Shown: positions 1 through 6,064, counted from the first letter of the stretch. The stretch: 6,064 nucleotides of DNA from Gallionella sp. (GCA_030690245.1 JAUYGW010000306.1:1-6064), one strand, 5' to 3'. The notes: generated by a model not told the origin, from the sequence alone. Translations and numbers: made by a program.

Positions 1-149
1 TCCTTGCCGACCTTGATCTGCAACTTCATCACGTCGCCGCAGGCCGGTGCGCCGACCATGCCCGTACCCACTTCCGCAGCATCCTTGTCCATGGAACCGA
101 CGTTGCGCGGATGTTCGTAGTGATCCAGTAATTTTTCGCTGTAAGCCAT
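1..149 (-). CDS. iscU: Fe-S cluster assembly scaffold IscU (N-terminal part, runs off the window)
   Basis: IscU is the cytoplasmic scaffold on which sulfur from IscS and iron are assembled into [2Fe-2S] clusters before transfer to client proteins. Only the first 49 codons are in the window; the gene continues past the left edge. The protein starts MAYSEKLLDHYEHPRNVGS and contains GAPACGDVMKLQIKV, nearly the same as E. coli IscU as I remember it. The first cluster-ligand cysteine is at residue 37 and the conserved aspartate at 39, which are the E. coli positions. The ATG at 147-149 is preceded on the minus strand by a strong Shine-Dalgarno AAGGAG (157-162) seven bases upstream, so the start is secure. 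It lies 88 bases after iscS in the same direction and is presumably cotranscribed with it. The gap is taken up by a large inverted repeat. Confidence 0.96.
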   Translation of the reverse strand, partial: MAYSEKLLDHYEHPRNVGSMDKDAAEVGTGMVGAPACGDVMKLQIKVGK

Positions 150-162
150 TCAAATTCTCCTT

Positions 163-237
163 AGCTGGTAGCTCGTAGCCTGTAGCGGGTAGCAAAACCG
201 GGGTTAGCTACAAGCTACTGGCTACGCGCTACAAGCT
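163..237. repeat. 75-base imperfect inverted repeat of GTAGC units between iscS and iscU
   Basis: The left arm is 163-193 and the right arm 207-237. The reverse complement of the right arm matches the left arm at 26 of 31 positions. Each arm is a run of four roughly 7-base units ending in GTAGC (left: gGTAGC, tcGTAGC, ctGTAGC, ggGTAGC). The 13-base centre holds a further 4-bp stem (AACC/GGTT, 196-205). The element begins directly after the iscU Shine-Dalgarno and ends directly before the iscS stop codon, so it fills the spacer exactly. In the iscS-iscU mRNA it would fold into a long hairpin just 5' of the iscU ribosome binding site. It resembles dispersed intergenic repeats of proteobacteria; whether it has other genomic copies cannot be seen here. 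There is no T-run, so it is not a normal intrinsic terminator. Confidence 0.9.
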
Positions 238-1446
238 TCAATGTGCTGCCCACTTCACCGAATTCAAGTCGATGCCATCTTGATACATTTCCCACAGCGG
301 CGACAGTTCGCGCAGCTTGCCGATCTTGTTTTTCATCAACTCGATGACGTAATCGACTTCTTCGACCGTAGTAAAACGTCCGATGCTGAAACGGATCGAA
401 CTGTGCGCCAACTCGTCGCTGCGCCCCAGCGCGCGCAGCACATAGGACGGCTCCAGACTCGCCGAGGTGCAGGCCGAGCCGCTGGACACCGCGACATCCT
501 TGACCGCCATCATCAGCGATTCGCCCTCGACAAAATTGAAGCTGATGTTGAGATTATGCGGCACACGCTGCTCCATGTCGCCGTTGATATGCACTTCTTC
601 CATCGCCATCAGGCCGCTCAGCAAGCGGTCGCGCAACATGCGGATGCGCTCGTTCTCCTGTGCCATTTCAACCTGCGCGATGCGGAACGCTTCGCCCATG
701 CCGACGATCTGGTGCGTCGCCAACGTGCCGGAGCGCATGCCGCGCTCGTGCCCGCCGCCGTGCATCTGCGCTTCCAGGCGCACGCGCGGCTTGCGCCGCA
801 CGTACAGCGCGCCGATGCCTTTCGGGCCGTAGGTCTTGTGCGCGGAAAACGACATCATGTCCACTTTGAGCTGCTGCAAATCGATCGCCACCTTGCCGGT
901 CGCCTGGGCCGCATCCACATGAAACAGGATGCCCTTGTCGCGGCAGATTTCGCCGATCGCGGCGATGTCCTGGATCACGCCGATCTCGTTGTTCACCAGC
1001 ATGATGGACACCAGCACGGTATCGGGGCGCAACGCCGCCTTGAACTTGTCCATATCCAGCAAGCCATTCGGCTCCGGGTCGAGGTAGGTCGCGCTGAAGC
1101 CCTCGCGCTCCAGTTCGCGCACGGTATCCAGCACCGCCTTGTGCTCGATGCGCATCGTGATGATGTGCTTGCCCTTGCCCTGGTAGAAATGCGCCGCGCC
1201 CTTGATCGCGAGGTTATTCGACTCGGTCGCGCCGGAGGTCCAGACGATTTCCTTGGGGTCGGCATTCACCAGCGCGGCGACCTGCTCGCGCGCCAGTTCC
1301 ACCGCCGCGTCCGCCTCCCAGCCGAAGGCATGGGAACGGCTGGCCGGATTGCCGAACTTCTCGGTGAGATAGGGGATCATCATCGAGGCCACGCGCGGGT
1401 CAACCGGCGTGGTCGCGGAATAATCCATATAAATTGGAAGCTTCAT
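238..1446 (-). CDS. iscS: Cysteine desulfurase IscS
   Basis: This is a PLP-dependent cytoplasmic enzyme that converts L-cysteine to alanine and passes the sulfur as a persulfide to IscU and to thiolation pathways such as tRNA modification. The protein has 402 residues (E. coli IscS has 404) and is complete. Visible landmarks are the N-terminal [14 protein letters not shown], the ATESNN motif (73-78), His102, the cofactor-binding HVDAAQ (176-181, Asp178), the PLP lysine at 204 in [10 protein letters not shown], and the catalytic loop SSGSACTS with Cys326. The key residues are offset by two from E. coli His104, Asp180, Lys206 and Cys328. The C-terminal tail that contacts IscU is present (ends SVKWAAH). 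The ATG at 1446 has GAGG eight bases upstream (1455-1458). It follows iscR by 18 bases, so the two are one transcription unit. Confidence 0.98.
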   Translation of the reverse strand: MKLPIYMDYSATTPVDPRVASMMIPYLTEKFGNPASRSHAFGWEADAAVELAREQVAALVNADPKEIVWTSGATESNNLAIKGAAHFYQGKGKHIITMRIEHKAVLDTVRELEREGFSATYLDPEPNGLLDMDKFKAALRPDTVLVSIMLVNNEIGVIQDIAAIGEICRDKGILFHVDAAQATGKVAIDLQQLKVDMMSFSAHKTYGPKGIGALYVRRKPRVRLEAQMHGGGHERGMRSGTLATHQIVGMGEAFRIAQVEMAQENERIRMLRDRLLSGLMAMEEVHINGDMEQRVPHNLNISFNFVEGESLMMAVKDVAVSSGSACTSASLEPSYVLRALGRSDELAHSSIRFSIGRFTTVEEVDYVIELMKNKIGKLRELSPLWEMYQDGIDLNSVKWAAH

Positions 1447-1464
1447 TATTACGCCCTCTTCAGC

Positions 1465-1938
1465 TTAAATTGAAATGACCGTGGGCTTGGTATCTTTTTT
1501 TATCATCACGATGTGCGCCCCGTCAGGGGTCGTCTTGGCCTGGCTGTCCACCAATTGCTGCAGCGTGACAGAGGCCAGATAATCGTAAATCTTTTCATTG
1601 AGCCCCATCCACAAATCATGGGTGATGCACTGGCGCTCGTCATGACAGTTGCCTAACCCTCCGCAACTGGTCGCATCCAGCGGCTCATCCACCGCCACGA
1701 TGATCTCGGCTATCGTGATTTGCTCCGCTGGCCTGGCAAGATAGTAGCCGCCGCCCGGGCCGCGCACGCTCTCCACGATCTTGCTGCGGCGCAGCTTGCC
1801 GAACAACTGCTCCAGATAGGATAGCGAAATCCTCTGCCGCTCGCTGATCGCAGCCATGGTCACAGGACGGTGTCCGCCGCACATTGCCAAGTCAGCCATT
1901 GCCGTCACGGCAAAACGCCCTTTGGTCGTTAATCGCAC
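1465..1938 (-). CDS. iscR: Fe-S cluster-sensing transcription factor IscR
   Basis: IscR is an Rrf2-family regulator that carries a [2Fe-2S] cluster. In the cluster-bound form it represses the isc operon through type 1 sites, so the operon is induced when clusters are scarce. The product is 157 residues (E. coli 162). The N-terminal winged-helix DNA-binding region includes RLTTKGRFAVTAM, the recognition-helix region RISLSYLEQLFGKLRR (36-51) and the wing ESVRGPGGGYYLARP (56-70). The three cluster-ligand cysteines are at 92, 98 and 104 and the histidine ligand at 107 (CITHDLW), the same numbers as in E. coli. I chose the GTG at 1936-1938 because the protein then begins like E. coli MRLTSKGR and has a GGGAGA Shine-Dalgarno just upstream. 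A GTG four codons further upstream has no such site. It is first in the isc operon, behind its own promoter and operator. Confidence 0.96.
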   Translation of the reverse strand: MRLTTKGRFAVTAMADLAMCGGHRPVTMAAISERQRISLSYLEQLFGKLRRSKIVESVRGPGGGYYLARPAEQITIAEIIVAVDEPLDATSCGGLGNCHDERQCITHDLWMGLNEKIYDYLASVTLQQLVDSQAKTTPDGAHIVMIKKDTKPTVISI

Positions 1939-1942
1939 ATCA

Positions 1943-1948
1943 TCTCCC
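1943..1948 (-). promoter_or_regulatory. Ribosome binding site that fixes the iscR start
   Basis: On the minus strand this reads GGGAGA. Its GGAG core ends five bases before the GTG at 1936-1938. It supports that GTG over the in-frame GTG at 1948-1950, whose upstream sequence has no purine-rich site. Confidence 0.7.
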
Positions 1949-2012
1949 ACTCATTGGATTGAGTTTGCATTTTCAGAATAGCCCGAAAAACAATCGAAAT
2001 TTAAACGGTTGC

Positions 2013-2041
2013 ATAATAAAATACCCAAACATTTTAGTCAA
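2013..2041 (-). promoter_or_regulatory. Sigma70-type promoter of the iscR-iscS-iscU operon
   Basis: On the minus strand the -35 hexamer is TTGACT (2036-2041) and the -10 hexamer is TATTAT (2013-2018), separated by exactly 17 bases. Each hexamer matches the consensus at five of six positions. Transcription would start near 2006, leaving a leader of about 68 bases before the iscR GTG. The -35 lies over the last codons and stop of cysE. The promoter therefore starts inside the upstream gene, and readthrough from cysE could add to isc expression. No terminator hairpin separates cysE from this promoter. Confidence 0.8.
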
Positions 2042-2045
2042 CTAT
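2021..2045 (-). promoter_or_regulatory. Type 1 IscR operator
   Basis: Read on the minus strand, the 25 bases fit the E. coli type 1 IscR consensus (ATASYYGACTRWWWYAGTC plus RRSTAT, as I remember it) at 22 positions. The left half ATAGTTGACT is a perfect match. The central AAAAT also fits, and the right end GGGTAT fits perfectly; the three mismatches are in the AGTC segment, which here reads GTTT. The site covers the -35 and most of the spacer of the iscR promoter, the expected place for repression by cluster-loaded IscR, as in E. coli. It overlaps the 3' end of cysE. The weakened right half may lower affinity. The call is by consensus and position; binding is inferred. Confidence 0.8.
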
Positions 2046-2765
2046 CTTGTTCAGGTGATTAGGGTCAAATTTGTCGGCAGTGGCACGCTCTTCGTCCACG
2101 GGCACCCCCATTTTTTCAAGCTGTTGCAAAATGAAATCGATGCGCTGATCCACCGTCACGCTATGCCCGAGCAATCCGTGTATCGCCTTGGAGAGCGGGT
2201 CGTTCTGGTCGTTGCCGATGCCATAGGCATTGAAGCCGCTGGGCTTTTTCTTCTCTTCGTCGAGGATGCGCGCGGGGATGCCCGCCGCCGTCGCCCCCGC
2301 CGGCACATCCTTCACCACCACCGCATTCGAGCCGATTTTCGCGCCGTCGCCGATCGTGATCGGGCCGAGGATCTTGGCGCCCGCGCCCACCACCACGCCG
2401 TTGCCGAGCGTGGGATGCCGCTTGCCTTGCCGCCACGAGGTGCCGCCCAGCGTGACACCGTGGTAGAGCGTGACATCGTCGCCGATCTCGGCCGTCTCGC
2501 CGATCACCACGCCCATACCGTGGTCGATGAAGAAACGCCGCCCGATGGAAGCGCCCGGGTGAATCTCGATGCCGGTAAACCAGCGCGCGATATGCGACAG
2601 GAAACGCGCCAGCCATTTCAGGTTGGCGTGCCACAGGGTGTTCGCCATGCGGTGCAGGATGCGCGCATGCAGGCCCGGATAGCAGGTCAGCACCTCAAAA
2701 GTGCTGCGCGCCGCCGGATCGCGGTCGAATACGCTGGCGATGTCTTCCTTAATGTTCCGAAACAT
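2034..2765 (-). CDS. cysE: Serine O-acetyltransferase CysE, short form
   Basis: CysE transfers acetyl from acetyl-CoA to L-serine, giving O-acetylserine, the direct precursor of cysteine, in the cytoplasm. The product has 243 residues, shorter than E. coli CysE (273) mainly in the N-terminal helical part, and resembles the short B. subtilis type. Residues 1-64 are helical; from [21 protein letters not shown] (65-85) the protein runs as left-handed beta-helix hexapeptide repeats to about 168. Asp81-His82 correspond to E. coli Asp157-His158, and KRHPTLG (115-121) lies in the active-site loop. A C-terminal tail of about 75 residues follows. The ATG at 2763-2765 begins MFRNIKEDI and has AGGAAG nine bases upstream (2775-2780). 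It overlaps the end of trmJ by 17 bases, suggesting translational coupling. Its place directly before iscR, as I recall for cysE2 in Azotobacter vinelandii, fits a role in supplying cysteine to IscS. Confidence 0.95.
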   Translation of the reverse strand: MFRNIKEDIASVFDRDPAARSTFEVLTCYPGLHARILHRMANTLWHANLKWLARFLSHIARWFTGIEIHPGASIGRRFFIDHGMGVVIGETAEIGDDVTLYHGVTLGGTSWRQGKRHPTLGNGVVVGAGAKILGPITIGDGAKIGSNAVVVKDVPAGATAAGIPARILDEEKKKPSGFNAYGIGNDQNDPLSKAIHGLLGHSVTVDQRIDFILQQLEKMGVPVDEERATADKFDPNHLNKIVD

Positions 2766-3537
2766 TCCGGTGCTCTTCCTGGTAACGCGATTTGAGGCGC
2801 GCATTGTACTCGGTTGTCGTGCTCAATATGCCGCGCAGGATATTGATTTCCTCCGGTTCCAGCCGCGCGCGGGCATACAGGCGGCGCAGGCGCTGCATCA
2901 GACGTGCAGGGTTTTGCGTGGTGAAAAAACCGATCTCGAACAGGGTCTTTTCCAGATGCGCGAAATATCCTTCCACCTGTTCATGCGTGGCAGACCGGAC
3001 TTCCGGGGCAGCCGGCACAACGCCCTGCGCCGCCACGCTCAACTCGTAGCTCATCACCTGAACCGCGGCCGCCAGGTTGAGCGAGGAAAAATCCGGGTTG
3101 GCGGGAATATTGGCCAGCACCTGCGCGCGCCCCATCTCCTCGTTGGTCAGGCCGGACATCTCGGTGCCGAACAGCAATGCCACCGGCTGGGTAGCGGCCT
3201 GCTGCAACAGCAGCGGCGCCGCCTCGCGCGGGCTCTTCACTTCGATGGAAATATCGCGGAGCCGCGCGGTCATCGCCACCGTGAACACCACGCCCTGCAG
3301 GGCTTCATCGATGGAACCGCACACCACCGCATCGCGCAGCAGATCGTCGGCTCCGGCGGCCATCGCATCGGCCTGCGGATCGGGGAAAAGCCTCGGGTTG
3401 ATCAAGTACAAATGGCGCAGGCCCATGGTCTTCATCGCGCGCGCCGCCGCACCGATATTGCCCGGATGGGTGGTATGGCTGAGAACGACCCTTATATTCT
3501 CAATAATGGCGCTGCCTGTAAGATTCTGTTTATACAA
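2749..3537 (-). CDS. trmJ: tRNA (cytidine/uridine-2'-O-)-methyltransferase TrmJ; start uncertain
   Basis: TrmJ is a SPOUT-family, SAM-dependent enzyme that methylates the 2'-O of residue 32 in the anticodon loop of certain tRNAs. The core begins [17 protein letters not shown]. The knot motifs are [14 protein letters not shown] and [19 protein letters not shown], followed by the conserved C-terminal helix [22 protein letters not shown]. coli has GRER where this protein has GTEM. The start is a real problem: alignment to E. coli MLQNIRIVL puts the initiator at an ATT codon (3505-3507), giving 252 residues (E. coli 246). The nearest standard codon is the TTG at 3535-3537, used here, which adds ten residues. 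The next ATG (3580-3582) adds 25 residues that do not look conserved and overlaps the suhB leader. Both near candidates have only weak Shine-Dalgarno sequences. The gene is divergent from suhB and upstream of cysE; the suhB/trmJ/isc arrangement also exists in E. coli. Confidence 0.93.
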   Translation of the reverse strand: MYKQNLTGSAIIENIRVVLSHTTHPGNIGAAARAMKTMGLRHLYLINPRLFPDPQADAMAAGADDLLRDAVVCGSIDEALQGVVFTVAMTARLRDISIEVKSPREAAPLLLQQAATQPVALLFGTEMSGLTNEEMGRAQVLANIPANPDFSSLNLAAAVQVMSYELSVAAQGVVPAAPEVRSATHEQVEGYFAHLEKTLFEIGFFTTQNPARLMQRLRRLYARARLEPEEINILRGILSTTTEYNARLKSRYQEEHRNVSEH

Positions 3538-3557
3538 AGTGTAATTCCAACTAAAAT
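3529..3557 (+). promoter_or_regulatory. Candidate suhB promoter
   Basis: TTTATA (3529-3534) and TAAAAT (3552-3557) are separated by 17 bases and match the -35 and -10 consensus at four and five of six positions. The leader to the suhB ATG would be about 35 bases. On the other strand, the first hexamer reads TATAAA and could serve as the -10 of trmJ, although the matching -35 there (ATTTTA) is poor. The call is by consensus only. Confidence 0.45.
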
Positions 3558-3598
3558 GCGGCCTGCAATTTATGCTGTTCATTAAAAAGGTCGTACTT

Positions 3599-4417
3599 AT
3601 GCATCCCATGCTCAACATCGCGGTAAAGGCCGCGCGTCGCGCCGGCAATCTGATTCATCGCTCCGCCGACAAGATCGACCACCTCACCATCACCCGGAAA
3701 TCCCACTCGGATTTCGTCAGCGAAGTGGATCGCGCCGCCGAGCAGACCATCATCCAGACCCTGCTGGACGCCTATCCGACCCATGCGATTCTAGCAGAAG
3801 AGAGCGGTTCCCAAGGCGAGTCGGAGTTCCTGTGGATCATCGATCCGCTGGATGGCACGACCAACTTTCTGCACGGCTTTCCGCAATATTCCGTGTCCAT
3901 CGCGCTGCAGCACAATGGCATCATCACCCAGGCGGTGGTGTACGACCCGGTCAAAAATGAACTGTTCACTGCCACGCGCGGGCGCGGCGCGTTCCTCAAC
4001 GACAAACGCCTGCGCGTCTCCAAACGCCTGCACCTTGCCGACAGCCTGATCGGCACCGGCTTCCCCTATACCAGCTTTGAACACATGGATGCCTACCTGG
4101 CGATTTTCAAGGAACTGATCCAGAAGGCCGCCGGCCTGCGCCGCCCCGGTTCTGCCGCGCTGGATCTGGCGTGGATGGCCGCAGGGCGCTACGACGGCTT
4201 CTTTGAAGCCGGGCTCAAACCGTGGGACATGGCTGCAGGCTGCCTGCTGATTACCGAAGCGGGCGGCATGGTCAGCGACCTGCACGGCTCGGACACCTAC
4301 CTCAAGACCGGCCACATCTGCGCGGGCAACCCCGATATCCACCCGCTGTTGCTGCAAGTGATGGCGCCGCATCTGACAGCCGCCCTGAGCGGTCGCCCCG
4401 CGAAACCTGCCAAATAA
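3599..4417 (+). CDS. suhB: Inositol-1-monophosphatase family protein SuhB
   Basis: This is a Mg2+-dependent phosphatase of the inositol monophosphatase superfamily. In E. coli, SuhB also acts with Nus factors in antitermination on ribosomal RNA operons. Whether that second role holds here is inference from orthology. The protein has 272 residues (E. coli 267), with an N-terminus [19 protein letters not shown] almost identical to E. coli. Metal-binding motifs are intact: LAEESG (Glu67), the signature [10 protein letters not shown] (81-90, with Asp82 and Asp85) and LKPWDMAAG (Asp210). The ATG at 3599 has AAAGG (3586-3590) eight bases upstream and matches the E. coli start. An in-frame ATG nine codons upstream would place that site inside the gene and is not used. 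It is followed 21 bases later by a small membrane-protein gene in the same direction. Confidence 0.96.
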   Translation: MHPMLNIAVKAARRAGNLIHRSADKIDHLTITRKSHSDFVSEVDRAAEQTIIQTLLDAYPTHAILAEESGSQGESEFLWIIDPLDGTTNFLHGFPQYSVSIALQHNGIITQAVVYDPVKNELFTATRGRGAFLNDKRLRVSKRLHLADSLIGTGFPYTSFEHMDAYLAIFKELIQKAAGLRRPGSAALDLAWMAAGRYDGFFEAGLKPWDMAAGCLLITEAGGMVSDLHGSDTYLKTGHICAGNPDIHPLLLQVMAPHLTAALSGRPAKPAK

Positions 4418-4438
4418 ACAAACATCAGGACGATCATC

Positions 4439-4750
4439 ATGAACAATCCGGAACTCGATCTCCTCATCAAAGAGAAAATGCGCAAGTATGTTCCCGACCG
4501 CCCCGTCCAGATAATGCATGGCGGCGTGATCGTGCTCGCGTCGATCGTCATCGGCGTGCTCTCCTTGCCTACCGGGCAGGACGCAGGCGCGGCAAGCCAA
4601 GGGCTTGAGGCATGGCTGGGCGTCTGCCTCGCGGTCGCCGGCCTGACACTCTATGTCATATGGACATATCTTCGCGCCGGCAAGGCCAGAAAAGAGGCCC
4701 ATGCAGAATTCCTCGCTGCCTCGCTCAAAAAATCAAAAGGGAACCCCTAA
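4439..4750 (+). CDS. Hypothetical small membrane protein, two predicted transmembrane segments
   Basis: I do not recognise this 103-residue protein. A charged N-terminal stretch of about 26 residues (MNNPELDLLIKEKMRKYVPD...) is followed by a hydrophobic segment at about 28-43 (GGVIVLASIVIGVLSL), a short polar loop, and a second hydrophobic segment at about 59-78 (WLGVCLAVAGLTLYVIWTYL). The tail is strongly basic (RAGKARKEAHAEF...SLKKSKGNP). This suggests a hairpin-like inner-membrane protein with both ends in the cytoplasm. The ATG has AGGA (4427-4430) eight bases upstream. The 21-base gap after suhB points to cotranscription. Reading frame length, ribosome site and hydrophobic pattern support a real gene; function is unknown. 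Confidence 0.75.
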   Translation: MNNPELDLLIKEKMRKYVPDRPVQIMHGGVIVLASIVIGVLSLPTGQDAGAASQGLEAWLGVCLAVAGLTLYVIWTYLRAGKARKEAHAEFLAASLKKSKGNP

Positions 4751-4847
4751 AAATTCGGGGCTCGCCCAAATGCACCAACGCCAAAGGCTCCAACGGAAGG
4801 ACCAAAACCGGCAAACCTATCAGGCAGCCGCCAGCTAATCAGACCTC

Positions 4848-6064
4848 GTGAATAAAGAAATCAAAGAGCCCAGTCACACGCCGATGATGCAGCAGTACCT
4901 GCGCATCAAGGCAGCGCATCCCGACATGCTGCTGTTCTACCGCATGGGGGATTTCTACGAGCTGTTCCATGAAGATGCCGCGCGCGCCGCGAAGCTGCTC
5001 GACATCACGCTGACGCAGCGCGGCGCGTCCAACGGGTCGCCGATCAAGATGGCCGGTGTGCCTTACCACGCCGCCGAGCAATATCTGGCGCGCCTGGTAC
5101 GGCTCGGCGAATCGGTGGCGATCTGCGAACAGATCGGCGACCCGGCCACCAGCAAAGGCCCGGTGGAACGCAAGGTGGTGCGCATCGTCACCCCCGGCAC
5201 GGTCACCGACTCCGCCATGCTGGAAGAGAAGCGCGACTGCCTGCTGCTGGCGCTGCACCAGCGCCACGGCAAGGTCGGCCTGGCCTGGATGAATCTCGCC
5301 TCGGGGCAATTTTTCGTCTGCGAGACTTCCGCCGAAAACCTGCCCGCCGAACTGGAACGCCTGCAACCTTCCGAAATCCTGCACGCCGAAAACGCTCGCC
5401 TGCAAGCCAATAACCATGCGGCTCTCAAGATGCTGCCCGATTGGCATTTCGAGCTGGACACGGCGCGGCGCGCGCTGTGCCAGCAGTTCGCCACGCTCGA
5501 CCTCGCCGGTTTCGGTTGCGATGATTTCAGCGTCGGACTGGAAGCCGCCGGTGCGTTGCTCGGTTACGCCAAGCTCACGCAAGGCCAGGCCATCAGCCAC
5601 ATCCGCAGCCTGCAGGTCTACAGCGCCGACCGCTACGTGCGCATGGACGCCGCGACCCGGCGCAACCTGGAAATCACCCAGACCCTGCGCGGCGAACCCG
5701 CCCCCACCCTGCTGTCCCTGCTCGACACCTGCGCGACCAACATGGGCAGCCGCCTGCTGCACCACTGGCTGCACCACCCGCTGCGCGACCGCACGGTGCT
5801 GCGCACCAGGCTGGATGCAGTCGATAAGCTACAAACCTCCCCTCTCCCGCAAGCGGGAGAGGGGTTGGGGGAGAGGGTGTTTGGCAGCACGCCGATGTAT
5901 CGCGTCATACACGACCACCTCAAACCCTGCGTCGACGTGGAGCGCATCACCGCGCGCATCGCATTGCGCAGCGCACGCCCGCGCGACCTCTCCGGCCTGC
6001 GCGATACGCTCGCACAATTGCCGCAACTGCAAACCGCACTTGTAGGTCGGGTTTCAACCCGACA
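4848..6064 (+). CDS. mutS: DNA mismatch repair protein MutS (N-terminal 405 codons, runs off the window)
   Basis: MutS binds mismatched and looped DNA as a dimer and starts methyl-directed or general mismatch repair with MutL. The window holds the mismatch-binding domain, the connector and the start of the core (lever) domain; the clamp and ATPase domains lie outside. HTPMMQQYL and RMGDFYELF are present, with Phe36 and Glu38, the mismatch-probing residues, at the E. coli numbers. Further matches are [51 protein letters not shown] and [19 protein letters not shown]. The start is GTG at 4848: an in-frame stop lies at 4836-4838 and no other start occurs before codon 13. No clear Shine-Dalgarno is visible. 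It follows the small membrane gene by 97 bases. The oddity is two palindromic repeats in frame, at codons 330-344 and from codon 398 onward. The frame is open to the window end, but an intact gene is not proven. Confidence 0.94.
   Translation, partial: MNKEIKEPSHTPMMQQYLRIKAAHPDMLLFYRMGDFYELFHEDAARAAKLLDITLTQRGASNGSPIKMAGVPYHAAEQYLARLVRLGESVAICEQIGDPATSKGPVERKVVRIVTPGTVTDSAMLEEKRDCLLLALHQRHGKVGLAWMNLASGQFFVCETSAENLPAELERLQPSEILHAENARLQANNHAALKMLPDWHFELDTARRALCQQFATLDLAGFGCDDFSVGLEAAGALLGYAKLTQGQAISHIRSLQVYSADRYVRMDAATRRNLEITQTLRGEPAPTLLSLLDTCATNMGSRLLHHWLHHPLRDRTVLRTRLDAVDKLQTSPLPQAGEGLGERVFGSTPMYRVIHDHLKPCVDVERITARIALRSARPRDLSGLRDTLAQLPQLQTALVGRVSTR
5836..5879. repeat. In-frame palindromic repeat element inside mutS
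   Basis: CCCCTCTCCCGC (5839-5850) and its exact reverse complement (5853-5864) form a perfect 12-bp stem with a 2-base loop AA. A second copy of GGGAGAGGG follows at 5869-5877 (first copy 5855-5863), so the left arm could pair with either. In the mutS frame the element reads [15 protein letters not shown] (330-344). I recognise this peptide as the usual translation of a dispersed palindromic repeat commonly found between genes in proteobacteria. Aligned with E. coli MutS, about 17-18 residues are extra here, between the AVDKL segment (E. coli IGALQ) and the DVERI segment. Insertion is inferred from that alignment and the repeat's character. Confidence 0.85.
6041..6064. repeat. Second palindromic repeat in mutS, at the window end
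   Basis: GTCGGGTT (6046-6053) and AACCCGAC (6056-6063) form a perfect 8-bp stem with a 2-base loop TC, flanked by TGTAG and a final A. Sequences of the form GTAGGTCGGGTT...AACCCGACA are familiar as dispersed intergenic repeats in beta- and gammaproteobacteria, from memory. In the mutS frame it reads VGRVSTR and begins just after QLPQLQTAL, where E. coli MutS has the loop after LPELRAQL. The element may continue beyond the window. Confidence 0.75.

Noticed and set aside
163..237. Regularly spaced GTAGC units as a CRISPR-like array
   Set aside because: The units are only about 7 bases, with no unique spacers and no cas genes; the two arms are inverted copies of each other.
241..1473. Long plus-strand open frame (about 410 codons) opposite iscS
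   Set aside because: It is the antisense of iscS, has a His/Arg/Ala-rich low-information composition, and matches no family. The minus-strand protein is an unmistakable IscS.
1939..1950. Upstream GTG at 1948-1950 as the iscR start
   Set aside because: It adds four residues absent from E. coli IscR and lacks a ribosome binding site; the GTG at 1936-1938 has GGGAGA just upstream.
2766..2804. A cysE start 13 codons upstream
   Set aside because: It would lie deeper inside trmJ and add a non-conserved basic leader. The ATG at 2763-2765 has a Shine-Dalgarno and the expected MFRNIKEDI start.
3572..3598. A suhB start nine codons upstream
   Set aside because: The AAAGG ribosome site would then be coding, and the E. 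coli start MHPMLNIAV begins at 3599.
3791..4702. Long minus-strand open frame opposite suhB and the small membrane gene
   Set aside because: It spans two genes antisense, including the gap between them, and has no recognisable domain. It reflects GC-rich codon bias.
4744..4760. CCCC/GGGG hairpin over the stop of the small membrane gene as a terminator
   Set aside because: It has only four base pairs with a nine-base loop and no T-run after it.
4839..5777. Minus-strand open frame of about 312 codons opposite mutS
   Set aside because: It is a Gln/Gly/Val-rich shadow of mutS; the plus strand encodes conserved MutS motifs throughout.

Overview
The window looks like a chromosomal housekeeping region of a proteobacterium, most likely a betaproteobacterium of the Nitrosomonadales/Gallionellaceae kind. 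This rests on protein similarity recalled from memory (E. coli-like IscU, IscS, IscR, SuhB and MutS), on the suhB/trmJ/isc gene order, and on the number of short palindromic repeats. The genus is an inference.

Left half, minus strand, read from right to left: trmJ (tRNA 2'-O-methyltransferase), cysE (serine O-acetyltransferase, overlapping trmJ by 17 bases), iscR (Fe-S sensing repressor), iscS (cysteine desulfurase) and the first 49 codons of iscU (Fe-S scaffold). CysE makes the precursor of cysteine, IscS takes sulfur from cysteine, IscU assembles the cluster, and IscR reads cluster supply and represses the operon. A well-formed sigma70-type promoter lies just upstream of iscR. It is overlapped by a sequence matching 22 of 25 positions of the E. 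coli type 1 IscR operator, and that operator runs into the last codons of cysE. A 75-base inverted repeat built from GTAGC units fills the space between the iscS stop codon and the iscU ribosome binding site.

Right half, plus strand: suhB (inositol-phosphatase family), divergent from trmJ across a short shared promoter region; a 103-residue hypothetical protein with two predicted membrane segments; and the first 405 codons of mutS (mismatch recognition), starting at GTG and running off the end. The spaces between genes are all under 100 bases. No tRNA, rRNA, CRISPR array, insertion sequence or convincing terminator was seen.

The most unusual feature is in mutS. Two unrelated palindromic elements of the kind normally found between genes sit in frame inside the region encoding the core domain: one with a perfect 12-bp stem (about codons 330-344), and one with a perfect 8-bp stem at the very end of the window. 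With the isc spacer repeat, that makes three different palindromic families in 6 kb, all inside or tightly against housekeeping genes. I found no exotic new system; the repeat insertions, the IscR control site and the unusual trmJ start are what deserve follow-up.
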